Assembly: GCA_950106755.1 (NCBI GenBank)
Contig: OX467090.1
Span: forward strand, 7,812,001 to 7,876,000
DNA length: 64,000 nucleotides
Direction: 5' to 3'
Source of the DNA: Climacium dendroides
Lineage: Eukaryota > Streptophyta > Bryopsida > Hypnales > Climaciaceae
Shown: piece by piece, positions 11,921-24,100 of the stretch
How the letters are laid out: the number at the start of each line of letters is the position of its first letter
Position numbering within the stretch: the stretch's first letter is position 1
Program-made: the position numbers and the translations under genes
The notes under the pieces: model-generated
Databases searched by the model: none
Seen by the model: only the letters and a program-made list of their open reading frames with translations
What the model was told of the DNA's origin: nothing

Positions 11921-13405
11921 CTCCAAAGTGGCGGAAGTGTTCATCTGGTATAGGCCAATGAAACGAAGAAGTAAATCACGAAATCACTTGCGCCAAACTA
12001 CTGTGGCCATTGGGACCATCTTCGCAAAGTCTCCCCAAATACACTTGAAAGACTTGTGCTAAGTCGTGATGCGAGTACAACACATGTTTTTTGCTTCCAC
12101 GACCTTGCAAACCGTAGTATGTCTCTGACATACATGTACTGTTGATTCTCTTCGCTATTTGATCAACAGAAAATTCTTCGGACTTAATGGTAAGTACGGG
12201 TATGTTCTCCACATCTGCATCTCTTCGATGTACGTATGTAATCTTTGGATCGATCCACCACCTCCTTTTCAGAACTTCGTCCCGATCACTTGTTGATGTG
12301 AATGTATACAATGACTTCATGGGCTTTGTACTAGTCGTGGTCATCCCCCAATCGCAAATTCCAATGAAAACCTGCGACTCGTCTTCCGGGAAATGGAACA
12401 TGATGTTGTTTGGAGAAATGTCGTTGTGAAGATGTCCGGCACCATGTACCGCATTCATAATATGCAGTAGTGCCCAAGCAAGCTCCATACGCTTTGCTCT
12501 CCATCGCTTTAGACGATGAGCACAAATGACATCCTCGTTGCTAATTTTGGGGTCACACATAATGCGTATGGCGATATTGTTTGGATAATCGTTATCCATT
12601 CTCAACATTTCACGCAAAGTACCACCATTCCACCACAATGAATAGCCTTCGTTCCAATTTGTGTGGACTACAATGAAGCGTATGACTCCATCGTGCGGAA
12701 TCCGCACCGCCATCGATTCAGTTTGGTATTCCATCTTTGGAAGCTCAGGTCGTCGACCCTCTTGGAGAGACATCTTTGCTGCAAATTCCCAATGTGGTTG
12801 AAGTTCAGGGCACCCTTCGATTCGCACCCTACGAATTGTGGCATAGCCTCCGCGTAGGACAATATTATCTTGTGGAATCACCCTTGCGGTTCCCGGGAGC
12901 GCTATAAATGGCGAAATACAACTCGCATGTTGACTCTCCCTTTGTGAGTTGTCCACCAACTCATAAATCCACTTCTATTTCGTCTTGAAGCAAATGGTCT
13001 CATCCGACTCACGAACATGTCCACTTTTGTAATCACGTGCGTGAAGGCTTCATCATCAATGCGATGAACCTTACCAAATTTTTCGACGGTCCCTTTCGCA
13101 TTCCATAGTGCATCATGCGCCCGTTTGTCCAACTAACTAGTGAAATTCTTCTTTTCCATTTCTTGATACCACCCTCCCACCCGCAACGCTTCATGCATCA
13201 TGTCCTTTATATCGCCTTTGAACTTCTCAATGCCCTCCTCTTGATAACGAACATACTTAGAGTCAAAAGACATGGTAGTTTCTCTCTCATAGAATTCAAC
13301 AATGCATTTTCTCAAAAATGCGGTACAAGTGTGCGAGGGGTTGTCCATGATGTCGGCCTTAGTAGATTCCTCCACAAACTTCGTTTTCTTCTTCGCCCTT
13401 GGCAT
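11920..13405 (-). pseudogene. Divergent protein kinase-like gene, A copy (decayed)
   Basis: The start is ATG at 13405 (MPRAKKKTK), matching the B copy at 34340. The N-terminal 165 residues are helical and charged with no known domain. A stop at 13133 and a frameshift near 12945 break it. Then comes a kinase-like core: a Gly-loop-like RGGYATIRRV, FAAK (candidate VAIK lysine), catalytic loop HLHNDISPNNIM (H.D....N) and DWG in place of DFG (ICDWGMTT). A final TGA at 11976 precedes homologous sequence ending near 11920 (WPIPDEHFR). The His-Asn-Asp-Ile-Ser pattern recalls FunK1-like and other atypical kinases. Substrate unknown. Confidence 0.75.
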
Positions 13406-13560
13406 CTTGATGAATGTCGCACGATTCAAGAAAAAAAATGGCAAAGGTCCCCCCAAGATTTCACCTTTACCCTCCCGAGGAGAGGAGGCAATAGGGCCCA
13501 AAGGCACTAAGCTTCTCCGCTCTCTCTTGCAAGCAAGGGGGAAGGTAAAAGTGAGAGGCG
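13406..13560 (-). promoter_or_regulatory. Leader of A kinase-like gene
   Basis: On the minus strand a CCTCTCACTTTTACCTTCCC / CTTGCAAGAGAGAGCGGAG block precedes the ATG. The same block precedes the B kinase gene (34175-34220). The TATA position (CATATAAG in B at 34150) reads CATACAAA here, suggesting a decayed box. Confidence 0.6.
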
Positions 13561-14040
13561 GACGGCTCGACCGCCTCTTTTGTATGAGGCGGACGGCTGA
13601 TCGGGTGCCCCGTTGGGTCCGTCCGATTGGCCGTCCGATCGGACTGCCGACCGGTCGGACGGGCCACCCGATCAGCCGACCGATCGGTCTGCCCCATCTG
13701 CCCCGTCCGTCTGCTCGGTCGGCCCCGTCCGACTCGTCCGCGCGATTGGCCCCATCCTCCCTGTCCTCCCCATCCGTCCGTGCGGTCGGCTTCGACCGCC
13801 CCGTGGTCCGCGTCCGTCCGGTCGGTCTGCCCCGTCTGCCCTATCCGCCCCGTGCTCCGCGTCCATCCGCTCGGTCGGCCCTGTCTGCTCCGTCTTCGCC
13901 GTCCGACCGCTCGGTCGGCTCACTGAACCGGCCGACCGCCCGTCCACTGGACGGACGCGAGTCCAAAATTTCTATGTCCCCGAACGCTCGAAAACCTGTG
14001 GACGCGGACGTTGAAAGTCCGGGCGTCCCAACGTCCGTGC
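13560..14040. repeat. GGACG array, right end of A
   Basis: About 480 bp of CGTCCGnnCGGTCGG words. It serves at once as the right subterminal array and as the array upstream of the minus-strand kinase gene. Five overlapping open frames run through it on both strands; they are low-complexity artefacts. Confidence 0.85.
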
Positions 14041-14055
14041 AACCCTGTTTTCCTC
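14025..14055. repeat. Element A right terminus with target duplication
   Basis: The element ends GTGCAACCCTG at 14047; its reverse complement starts CAGGGTTGCACGGACG, the inverted counterpart of the left end. It is followed by TTTTCCTC (14048-14055), identical to the left flank. Confidence 0.93.
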
Positions 14056-14620
14056 TAATCCGAGTTGGAATTTGAAAAAGTCTCCCAACCAAATTTACTC
14101 TGGACTAATCTGCCATCCGTAGAACCTGTTCTGTCGCCTCAAAGGATGTGAATCCTAAGTTGAATGCTGTTTCTTCCAACATCAGGTTTACTCCCGATCC
14201 ACCATCGATCAGAACACTAGGGATCGAATATTCGTCAATTTCTACATTGATTTTAGGAGCTCCAGAATCTTCCGGTCGAGAAAAATTAACAGCTACCAAG
14301 GGTAACTTAACTTTCCTTCGTCGTCTCCTAGTCTATGCTTCTCGAATCAACTTCTGATAATTGACATTATTATGAAGGAGTTTTCCAATCGTGACATTGG
14401 CCTTCCGATCCTTGATGTTTTGGACAATGTTATACTCATGTCCTCGTGTATTTGGGTTGATAATCACAGGAGCGTCGTCAAAAGTAACTGACTTCCGGGT
14501 TGGTAGAACATTCGCCTTGAAAATCTCCGCCCACACTTTAATACTGATGTCCCTAGGGATTCGGTCGACTGCGACCCCTTCCTCAAAGTGTCCCTTCTCT
14601 CGTTTTGGCTCCCTCAATGC
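14048..14620 (-). pseudogene. pro: Gypsy aspartic protease, N-terminal half
   Basis: The minus-strand translation shows VLIDGGSGVNLM, the retropepsin active-site region (canonical D-T/S-G; here DGG), followed by the LG..S...T.QVLRMAD block. Upstream is TFDDAP..NP...H. An in-frame stop separates 14617-14333 from 14299-14105, and another TAG follows RMAD before the A junction. Element A interrupts the domain at 14047; the other half lies at 1666-1353. Confidence 0.85.
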
Positions 14621-14775
14621 AGGAGGTAAATTAGAGTCATCGTTAGACCCTAACTTCCTTCTATATTTCTTCCTCCCTTCCTACTCTGGATTGGCCGCTC
14701 TAGTTGTGCTTTGGTGGAACTGCGAGTAGATACCCGGTTTACCTTCTCCTCTTCTGGCAGCTCCACCTCCCACCG

Positions 14776-15567
14776 TCATTTCTCTGGTTTCTCAATCGCA
14801 TCTGAATGACCGTAGTTGAGTGTCGTTTGCTCTCTGGGTAGTATCTGTACTTTCTTGTAAACCGGCCTAACTCGTACAGGGTGTGGACATTTACCTTCCG
14901 GATGTCCGTACTCTTGACAATTTTGGCATGGAAGAATCTGAGGTGCTCTTGGTGCTTGTCCTTGATTAGGACATGCATTAGCATAGTGACCCGGTTCCCT
15001 ACAACCATAGCAAATCACAACTTGCCTACCTGGATAACTTGTGGTTTGGATAGGTTGATACATCATCAGTCCTTGACTTGGTCTAGGCAAGAAATTCCGG
15101 TTCAACGGGTTGGACCGCATCGGAATCGCAATTCCTTTTCCTCTCTCGTATGTCGACTGCACTTGGTAAACTTCTTTTTCTTCATCACCTTCCATAGTGT
15201 AGTAGATCTCCTCCTCTTCCGGGTATACATAATGTATTGCCTTGTGAGTGGCTCACTGACACTCATGAAGATAGTATCCCGGTTCTCCACATCTTCTGCA
15301 CCATACATTTTCCCTAAAGGTAGGGACTATCCGTCTTGGCTTCTGATTTTCCACGAGATTTACTTTGATGGCCTCCAAAGACTGTTGGATACTCTTCATC
15401 ATCTTCTTAGAATTCGGATCCTCCGTCTTGACTTTGACAACAGCCTTCTCGCGCATACCCTTGGGTTTCAATGATCTTCTTGGAGGTGAAACACTCCTTT
15501 CTATGTTGGAGCTCGAAGAGCTAGAATCCGACTCTTTGGATTTAGAACTCTCGGAGCTACTATCCAA
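14776..15567 (-). pseudogene. gag: Gypsy nucleocapsid region with three zinc knuckles
   Basis: The first knuckle (minus order) is C-RR-C-GEPG-Y-YLHE-C, in which the His is Tyr. The second, CYGCREPGHYANAC, and third, CQNCQEYGHPEGKC, fit C-x2-C-x4-H-x4-C exactly. Upstream is a Ser/Glu-rich linker (15567-15480). The frame is broken between 15253 and 15195. In gypsy elements this part packages genomic RNA. Confidence 0.85.
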
Positions 15568-15644
15568 ATCAGAAATCCTCTTCCGGTTCTTCGACCTTCA
15601 ATCACACTTCTTCTTCTTTCCCTTGTCTCTCTTCTTACTTCTCC

Positions 15645-16596
15645 TCAACGACTTTTGGAGAGACTGCGCCAAATTTTCATAATTGGTGCACTAGTAGAAA
15701 ACGCAGAAATTTCTGTTGTTTCGGTGACGTTGTTTTGGTCACCGAACAACAGATTTCTGTAAATTTCAGCAAAAATTTGTTGTTCGGTGACCAAAACAAC
15801 GTCACTGAAACAACAGAAATTTCTGCGTTTTCTACTAGTGGTGGCAGCATCAATCGCTTCCCAAAGTGTTCTTGGTCTAGCCTGCCGGATTAAGAATCCC
15901 ATGGATCCCGGTAGTCCATCCATATACCATTCTACCTGCAAACTAGGAGCAATTTCCGTTGTTAGCTTTTGGATCAGAGCTTTTACCCAATGTCCATACT
16001 TCCGTACAGATTCGGATGACCTCATAGTCATTATACTTAGTCTTCCTAGAGCTCTAGCTTCTCCTCCCGTTTCTCGAAAAGCTTGAAGAAATTCCGTTCG
16101 AAGCTGGTCCCAGTTATTTTGGATAGGGTCCAGAATATCTTGATACCATTGCAGCGCCTCTCCTTTCAGCAGATCTTGAAAAATACGTCGTTTGGCCGCT
16201 TCATTATCCTGATTTGCCGCTGCGATTGCTTCGAACTCGCACATCCACTCATTTGCATCTTGATCTCCGTCCCCTTCAAAGCGCTTATACTTTAGGCAAG
16301 CCATATAGTACTCCCTTTCCAAGAACGAATCTTCTTCTCCTTCCGGTCTTAGATCTGGCTTTGAATTTGGAGGTGTAGGAGCAGATCTAGGGTCCGCTTC
16401 ATCAGGTCTCCCTACCAACACCGGATTATCCTCATGATCTGTCGTTTCTTGATCACTAAGATCCGGTCTTGACGATTCCTCGGCTTGCTGGTTCTTCTTG
16501 ATTCGCTCTGACTTCCTTCCTGACACTGTTTTTTTTTCATTAAATAGGATTCCAGTTTCTGCAACAATTTGATCTCCGGTTCCCCAGAAAATCAAC
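15645..16596 (-). pseudogene. gag: Gypsy gag (capsid) region
   Basis: Retrotrans_gag-like core: YKRFEGDGDQDANEW, A..AAKRRIFQDLLKGEALQWY, W..L...FLQAFRE, LG.L..M.....ESV..Y, followed by LWEAIDAAT. This is the capsid domain of plant gypsy elements. The frame is open from the B junction (16596) to the MITE at 15840. The true start lies upstream in the leader (37753-37854), now separated by insertion B. Confidence 0.86.
15686..15843. mobile_element. CACTA-type MITE (152 bp) in gag
   Basis: The element is 15689-15840, starting CACTAGTAGAAAACGCAGAA and ending with the inverse. It is almost fully palindromic. It is flanked by GTG at 15686-15688 and 15841-15843, a 3-bp target duplication as CACTA/En-Spm elements make. 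It is too short to code and interrupts gag. Confidence 0.92.
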
Positions 16597-16660
16597 CAGG
16601 GTTGTCGTGGACGTGCGTCCGCGGCGAAATTGCGTCCAAAATCGGACGTCCGGACGTCCG
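16589..16660. repeat. Element B left terminus with 8-bp target duplication
   Basis: AAATCAAC at 16589-16596 recurs exactly at 37753-37760. The element begins CAGGGTTGTCGTGGACG at 16597 and is nearly identical to the C left end at 42632 for the first 45 bp. Confidence 0.95.
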
Positions 16661-16910
16661 GACCCTACGGACGCAGACGGACGGTCCTCGGTCGCCGTCC
16701 TGCGAGCGGGCGGGCGGACGGACAGCTGTTTTTATTGGCGGACGGGCGGACGGGCCAACGGACGGATGGGCGGATGGGTGGACGGATTGGCGGACAGGCA
16801 AGCGGACGGAGTGGCGGATGGGCGGACGAGCGGACGGGAGAGCGAATGGATTGGCGGATGGTCAGACGCGCGAACGGTTCAAGGGCCAAGGGGTTTAGGG
16901 AGTCTGGGAG
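16605..16910. repeat. GGACG array, left end of B
   Basis: GGCGGACGGGCGGACGG-type repeats, G-rich on the plus strand. The right-end array is G-rich on the minus strand, so the two subterminal arrays are inverted relative to each other. The C left end (42640-42900) has the same layout. Confidence 0.88.
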
Positions 16911-17273
16911 TGACCGACTAAGAAAGTGAGGGTTTGTAACTTTGCATTTTGAGATTTTGCATAATTTTCAGTTTGTTTTAGGGTTCTTCTTACATATTTG
17001 TGAGTTTTGGCACTTCAGAAATTTTTACGTGCTACACACTTGACATTGAGAACAAAAAATAACACAATGAAGATTTTTTCAATATTACTTGGGACAAAAT
17101 CCCCCCAAAATGATAGTTTCATTAATTCTTTCAAGATAATTTGGCAACCTTGTACTACTATGAAATGCTCCGAGAACTAATAAATCTTAGCTATTCATCT
17201 CTCTAAATCGTAAGCATTTGAGTACCAAGTTCTGTAAATGTTCTTTATTCAAATCCTTTCTAAATTTGAATGC
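16911..17273. other. 3' flank of the B transposase gene
   Basis: Noncoding AT-rich DNA, nearly identical to 42935-43289 in C. It lies between the left array and the transposase stop codon, so it probably holds the transposase 3' UTR and polyadenylation signal (minus-strand AATAAA-like sequence around 17240-17250). Confidence 0.55.
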
Positions 17274-17552
17274 CTAGGGGTGGTAATCACTATCTCCTTT
17301 CACCTCTACCTCGCTACTGTACTCTCTTGATTGGAATCCATCATCTTCATCACTCATGGTGTTCTCTTCATCGTCTGATGAAAGTGTTTGAGTTTCCCCT
17401 CTTTTTTCTTGTACTGTTGAAGATACACGAGCTTTCTTAGGCTTGTCCATCATTTGCTCGTTCTTTGCTTTCATCAAGGTTTTCCCTACACGTTCTCGGA
17501 GGTGGTCAACCGCTTTTCCTTTTCTCAACGGAAGTTCTGGAATAGACGGACG

Positions 17553-20500
17553 CTTATTGTCGTACGCGTAGTTAGCCGTAAGTATCCTTACACCCACAAA
17601 TTGTTGCAAGACGACACGAATTATCGTTCCAGGGAACTTCTAGTGTGATATCGATAGAGTTATAAGCATTCGGATTTAGATTACTCACTTGATTCTCTTT
17701 CTTTCACTTACCCTACCTCATTCCGGAAACTTAGTACCTTCCGGATTCCGATCCAGATCCGGACACACCCGGAACTGAGTTCCGTCTCTTTTCCATCACT
17801 AGTTTTTGTTGCCTCTGTTTTACCCTCAGAGGTTCCGCCCTTGATCTAGAAAGGGGTGGGGACTCACCACTTGTGCAATTATCCTCTCTGTATTCTAAAT
17901 CTACTAAACAACACACCCAAGGCAACACAGTTGTAGGAGGAGGAAGGAGTATTCTCTCACAGTTTCCGGATTGGTTGATCCGGAATCAGGTCACACAGAG
18001 CAATTCTCACACCTCCCTTTACTACAACGACGGATTCGAACTCATAGATAAAAGGAACAGAGTTTCAAGGGGAAGACAATGTACCAAGGGGGAGGTTGGT
18101 AGACCTTCCAAAGTAGCAGGAGTTTCTTTCCTTTGGCGGTTGCTTATCTCCGCACAGAACCCTCCTGGTTCTGGACTCGCAAGGACCTCTACCTTCTTAC
18201 CCGGATTGCCGTTCCGGCAGTTTAAAGGCACATCACACTTACACTCCCTTATTCAATTCACATCTCTCCCACTCAGCTCAACACCAAGAGATCCGTAGCT
18301 CAAGATCCGGATTCCTCCTCTTCCTCCCTTCTTTTTCTCCAGTACAAGGATACACACACATGCATACACTGAGCCAAAGATTCCGTCTAAACAAAGTACA
18401 GCTAGAGGCACCCTGACTGACTTAGATTAAGAAAAGGGAAATCATAATACATACGTGAAAGCACTAAGGTCGAATGGAGTAGAATGGAATGGTAGACAAC
18501 TAACTTGCCTGCCCTTAAAATACTAACACAAAAAAAAAATCCAAAGTCAACTCCTAACAACTTGAAAAGGAAACCCGGAAATCTAGGCAACCAATCTCTG
18601 AAAACCCCGGGATATCCGGAAAGATTGCTAACTGCCGCCCGAGATAACCAGATCCCTTACTATCCGCCTAAGATCCCGGAAACCGGATTCATGCTCGGAA
18701 CCCCATTCCGGACCCTATACTTCTTTTCCTACCAACCCTAATGTCTTGGTTTCCGTCCTTTCTTTGAACAGCTCTCTACTTGGCTGGTAGGCGTCCCCTT
18801 TGTATTCTTTGTTGGTGTAGTCTTTGCTGTGGTCCGAGTCTGGATATGACGCGTTGCAGGAGACGGATCGCTGTCGTCTTCGGTTCCGAAAGTGGAGTGG
18901 GCACTCTCTTCCTTAGAATCTTCGATGACTTGAATTTCTCCTTCTTTCTTTGGTGTGGTATCCTCCAATGTTGCGGGTTTGCTTCTTTCCCCTAGTGTGG
19001 TCTCCTGCATGTGCACAAATCCCTGTGGATTAGACCGAGCCGGATTGGTCATTCCACCGATCCGGCTGATGAGATCTCCCCTGACTTGTTGTCCTGGAAC
19101 CTTGAACGTCCCAGTCATCAAATTCGGCATTGTTTTTGCCTTGGGAACTTCCAGAGTTGAGAACTTAGATGGCACCGGAACCGTTTTCGCGCTAGACTCC
19201 GGTTCCGGTTCCGAGGCTGGCCTCAAATTCAACTCCGTCATCCGTATCTTACTGGCGGAAGGCTCGGCTGGTGTGAGTATCCCCCTCAAGCCCTCCATCC
19301 GCGTTGCCTGATCCGCCACTGGTTTCCTTGGGGTACCTGCGACAAAAGGAAGTTCCGGAAAGGTGGAGAAGTCCATTGCATGGTTTGGGTCGATGGCCGC
19401 CAACAACTTCTGTATCTCCTTGAAAATCCGCTCTATCCTCGCGGTGAAGTCTACGAGGATGGTAACTACCTTGGTTCCAGTAATGTGGCCTTCCGATATC
19501 ATCTTTGAGTCAAACAAGGCAGCTTTTGTGATGATGTCAGCTTTGATGTTGACTGCTCCGGTTAGATTCTTGACCAGAGCGAGAGCCTCTTTCTCTTTCT
19601 CCTTTGCAGCTACCATTTCCCCTTCCGCCCAATTCACCCGGGTTTGGAGTAGGTTCCGTTCTGCCTCCAACTCCTGGATCCGATCCTCCCTCTTCTTTAG
19701 ATCCTCTGGCTTGGGCAGTCACTTGACAGCTTCCACGATCTGATCCGGATCCACCTTCAACACTTCCGCGGTATCTATTACCAAGTCTGACAACCCGTCG
19801 TGAAGTACCTTGGCTTCACGTATCCACTCGAGCCCCGCATTAAAAAATGCGGATTCTGTTTCCATTTCAGGTCCTCTGCTGGACTCCCCCCTCTCCATTG
19901 TCAGTGGCTTGATTCTCGAACCCGGATCGGTTGACTTCCTCTTCTTGGTCCTTGGATCCGTCAGACGTTCCTCGGGAAGCTCCTCCGGCTCAGACTCGAC
20001 CGGATCTTCCGCTTCCTCCCCGGAAAGTCCGTATGACAGGAGCGTCTTTCTGGTGTCATACTGAATTATTTCCGCCGCACTCAAAAGTTCCTGCTGATGG
20101 TACAGATGAAACAAATAGGTGCTAACTGGACTCGCCTTCGCTCGGGTCACGTGATCCGCTAATTTAGCCACTATCCCGGCTATGACCCTACCCCAGTGCA
20201 CTACCCGGTTCTCCATAGCCCCAAAGATGGTATTGGCCACCATAATGGTAACCCGCGTTCGCTTTTCCGGATACAAGATCGGAATCAGAAACTCTAGTAT
20301 CCGCCTATGTCTCTCGTCCTTGCACTCGCTGATAGCGAATCCGTCTTTAGGGTTTGCAGACCCCGCGAACTTCCCAACTACAAAGCGGTCCGTCCTCGAT
20401 ACTAAGCCGTTCCCACTCTTCCGGAACTGATATACGTCCGCCCAGATGTCCTCGGTCCACGCAACTGGCCGTCCTCTCAAAGTAAGCTCGTACTGGTTCG

Positions 20501-21121
20501 GAACACCGTGAAGTAGTTCTTGGATCATCTCTTCACTCTTGAGGTTCCATGGTCGGTGTAGTAAACCGACACATCCTAACCTAGTCAAGTCCTCCTCCAA
20601 TTGCTTGTGTAGTTCCGAGCTATCCGGAATGGCCGGAGAGATAACCCGGGCGGATACCGCTACCTTCCGTACTAGTCCGGATGCCATAAGATCTAAGTGA
20701 GAACAAGGAAAAGTAGTTCTACCTCAGTCGCTAATTCACCACTCTTTCTCTCAACTACTCACACAAACAGTCTCAGGAACACCGAACAGAAAAAGTGAAG
20801 AGGGATCCCTAAGAAGACAGCTTAAGTACTAACCCGTCTTTCTACGGTTTTAAGGACAATGGCTACAGGTCCGTTGTCTCAACGGTATCCTACTTCCGTA
20901 GCTACGAGACCTATACGGTGGTTCCTATGTTCCGGATGAGTCCGGATTCCGGATCCGGATAAGTTCCGGTTTAGGGTTGTGCCGGAACGCTTATTTTCTA
21001 ATTCAAGCTATCTGGTCCAAAAAATCACAATCTAACTATTATTTTTTTATTTTCTTTTTCTTTTTCGCACCTACTTCTTGTGTTATTGCTCTATTTCCGG
21101 ATTCCGGATTCCCACATTTAT
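17553..21121 (-). mobile_element. Element D, TG...CA element inserted in the B transposase
   Basis: The element is 17558-21116 (3,559 bp). On the minus strand it begins TGTGGGAATCC and ends CGTACGACA. The flanks are ATAAA and ATAAG, a 5-bp duplication with one mismatch. Removing it restores homology of the transposase tail to the A protein (LD.R.S.P.L). I find no internal direct repeat, so D has the format of a solo LTR, yet it contains a 650-codon ORF. C lacks D, although C has deleted the insertion point. Confidence 0.68.
18738..20687 (-). pseudogene. Element D ORF, LTR-borne protein family of unknown function
   Basis: One frame of 650 codons, ATG at 20687 to stop at 18738, broken only by a TGA at 19719. 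The N-terminal 200 residues carry RPWN, W.EDIWADVY.F, RTDRFVVGKF, NPKDGFAISECKD.RHRRILEFLIPIL.PEK, NTIFGA and YLFHLY. The same pattern occurs at 40753-40163 and 52155-51571. The middle is a coiled coil (QELEAERNLLQTRVNW) and the end is Lys/Arg-rich (SKKGRKPRH), perhaps nuclear. I cannot assign it to a named family. It is not an RT, integrase or protease. Confidence 0.6.
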
Positions 21122-24100
21122 CAAGGGGGGGGGTCCTACATTCACTTTCTTCGCTGAAGAGATAGCAAATGGCTCCATTACTCGTTTGTTCTTTGCTTTA
21201 GAGGGTTCTTCCATCATCATTGCCATCCCTGCCTTTCTCCCTTCTTTAGTGAATGCCTCTAGCATTTGAAGATTCTAGTGTCGGGTCCGCTAGCCTTGTT
21301 GAAGATGTTGGTAAGCGGTTTCCTTGCTTCTTTAACATTGAAGCCAACGTTTCATCTTCCTCGTCATCGGTGAATGAAGAAATCTGCAATCTTCGATTTT
21401 CAGTACGTTCTATTTATTTCGAAATGATGGAAGCTCGTGTCGGACATTGAGAACTTCCTGAACCCACCAAAGTAGTGCTTATACTATTAAATAGTGAGCA
21501 TGCACCTATTGGAGGAATGCTACACGGTGGACGTACAAAACTTGTCATGTTTTCCTTTGTGCCTTGGCCACTGTGAAGCAAATTCGGACTTCCACATTCT
21601 ATCAAACGCGAATGTACATTGTCTTGTGTCCCACTCGCTTCATGGTTTAGGCTACTTGGTTCTCCGTTGCTTTTGCTTGCCAATCCTCCTAGAGACTCCA
21701 TGCTTATCTTGTCCACATTCATTTGCTCGCGGTCCTCAACGTTGTCATTCTTTTCTAGTTGGCCCACTAATATGGATGGAGACCTACCGCTTCCAATCAC
21801 TTCATCTATTTCGGAAGTTCCAGCATTGGATGCTATGGTTCCATTAGAAGCCAAGACTTGGACATTTGCGTCCTCTTCGTTTAGATTGAGGACCTTGTCA
21901 CTACTTAAAAATCGGTTTCCATCTACAAATCTTGCTATGGAAGGTACGCCTTCGTCGTTTCCACAATCATTATCGTCCATTGAAAAGTCGTACTCGTCTT
22001 GGTCATTGTTGCCCATGTCATCATCATCCATATTTACTCTTCCAAACAGTTCACCTCCAAAATTGTATGTGTTGCCATCAAAATCTTCTTCTTCATTGAA
22101 TATTGGGTCGTATCAATTTGCTTCTTGTCCATGTGCTTCATTCCCGTCCACACGAACACCTTCTTCTTCATCTTCGTTGCTCTCGTCATTTTTGTTTGGT
22201 CCCTCTGATTCTTCTGAATCTACATTTTCAAGGTACCACTTCTTCTCATCCCTCTCCTTGGATGCGGCCAACACTCTTGAATTAGTATACACATACACCA
22301 AATCCGCAGCTCTCTTTGTTCTCAACTTATTCCGAGATTTGTTGTGAACAAAAGAATAGCTACTCCAATTCCGTTCACATGAAGATGAAGATACCGGTTG
22401 GCCCAATATTCTCCTTGCAATTGGAGCAATGAGCTTCCCACATGCGCCTTCAAAATCCCACCAAGCGTGTGCCGATAATTTTTGTTCACTTGGATCCAAC
22501 ATGTTGTGGAAGGGAGGCTCCCTATGTCGAAATGCCATGAATTCCTTGACGACGTCCGCGTAGTCCGTAGGTTTACATATTCGTATGAGAACACGCTTGC
22601 ATGCCTTGGTGGCCTCTGAATCGTCGACTAGTTCTTTATCGTGCAAAAGATAGGGATTCAAAAGAGCTCCTGCATATTGGAGATCGGTCTCTACCATTTC
22701 CCATCTAGCGTTGAACGCCTCCTTCAATGGTTTGGCAAATTCGGGGCTCAATAGAAAAGGCGGATTTTCTAACCCCCCCACATGTGACCGTATCTTCCTC
22801 ATAATATGCAAAACTTTCCCTGAACATGGCGTCTTTGCATCTAAATCACGAAGGCCATACACAACAACGCCCATCAACTGCACAAAATTCGTGCAACGCC
22901 TCTAGAAATGCTCATTGTTTATTATCTTCTTTGTACACCGAGACTTTGTACGGTTCTTCTTTTTCTTGTCATCCAACGTCCTCACATATTGTTCCCAACG
23001 CGGATCTGTCACACTCTGTTGAAGTGCTCCCTTCACTTTCAACAAGCGTTCAAGCGTAATGAAATTTGAAGCAAATCTTGTTTCGCCTGGCATCAATAAG
23101 CTGTGCTTTTTTTCGTATGAACGAAATATTGCAAGCGGCATGTGTCGCTTTCTAAAAAACGTAAGAACCATACGAGCTTTGGCCACGACATCCGCCACCC
23201 ATGCTTCCTTCCCCCAATCTTTTAGCAACAAATTCAAGGCGTGCACCACACAACCTTGAAAAGAAATGTGAGGATATTTGTCTTTTATGATTCTACATGC
23301 TCAAGGGTTTACAGGAGCATTGTCCGTTGTTATTTGCACCACATTATGCGGACCCACCTCCTGTATGAATTTGTCCAAAATAGAGGCCAAATACTCTGCG
23401 TTTTTTACGAACCCACGTGTGTCCACCGATCCCCAAAATTGCTCCCCTGCAGAAGATAGAAGCATACAATTCACCAATGGCCGATTTGTAACCGAACTCC
23501 ATCTATCAATAGACAAGGTTGCTCCAAACTTTTTGATACTATCCTCGGTCCTCTTCTGCAACTTTAGCTTGACATCTTCTTTCGCTTCTTCTAGTAATTT
23601 GGTTCGTAGAGCGTCATACGATGGTGTGCTGTATGGCTTACCAAACTCAGCTGTTTTCTTCATTGCTTCTTTGAAGGCCTCACTTCGAGCTACCGCAAAT
23701 GGTATGTTGGCTGAATAGAAGAAATTGGCCCACAGCGCATTCAAATTGCGTCTATCAGCTTGTTCAAACCCATCTACTAGCCGACTTTGTCTTCGGGTCC
23801 GATTGATGGAAGAGGGTGGAGTTGGACATTGTTCACTTGATGTTTCCACACTTTGATGTACCCTTGAAGACGCACGATGAATTTCAGACGGCGCTGCACA
23901 CGAGTCCTCTTGTATTGAACGTGAAAAATCCCTTCCATTTGAGGCATTGCTTGCAACCCTCCCTATGTTTTCACCATCTACATTGTCAAGGGCTGATCTT
24001 TGTGGAAATAACCCATTACAATCGGCAAAAAGAGTTTGAATTGACGAAGTCAATTTTAGACATATGCTTACCCCCCTGTCGCGAACACCGTCTTTGCCTT

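Larger units (their letters stand above)
1667..14047. mobile_element. Element A, gene-carrying hAT-like transposon (12.4 kb)
   Basis: A is bounded by an exact 8-bp duplication (TTTTCCTC) and inverted CARGGTT ends, and interrupts the protease of gypsy E. Cargo from left to right is a KLWP-module/transposase-tail fusion gene (plus strand, 2216-3470), a Gly/Tyr-rich gene (plus, 9049-10245) and a kinase-like gene (minus, 13405-about 11920). No transposase core is visible, so A is probably non-autonomous and mobilised by a B-type transposase. All three genes are decayed. GC-rich GGACG arrays lie at both ends and upstream of each gene. The AT-rich filler (4.3-8.5 kb and 10.3-11.9 kb) has no recognisable gene. 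Confidence 0.9.
14048..16596 (-). mobile_element. Gypsy E, gag-protease segment
   Basis: This segment of E lies between insertion A (left) and insertion B (right). It carries gag, three zinc knuckles and the protease N-terminus, all reading right to left. A CACTA MITE interrupts gag at 15689-15840. The TSDs of A, B and the MITE all lie in E sequence, so E is older than these three. Confidence 0.9.

Noticed and set aside
13560..14045. Long overlapping open frames on both strands in this and the other GC-rich arrays (for example 16607-16921, 37265-37747, 48154-48840, 48191-49066)
   Set aside because: The arrays are GGACG-type repeats almost free of stop codons in any frame; translations are Arg/Pro/Gly-Arg/Asp runs with no conservation of frame between homologous arrays.
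15689..15840. MITE as a microRNA precursor in gag
   Set aside because: Terminal CACTAGTAGAAAA, the 3-bp GTG duplication and near-perfect full-length palindrome identify a CACTA-type MITE; no independent sign of a processed small RNA.
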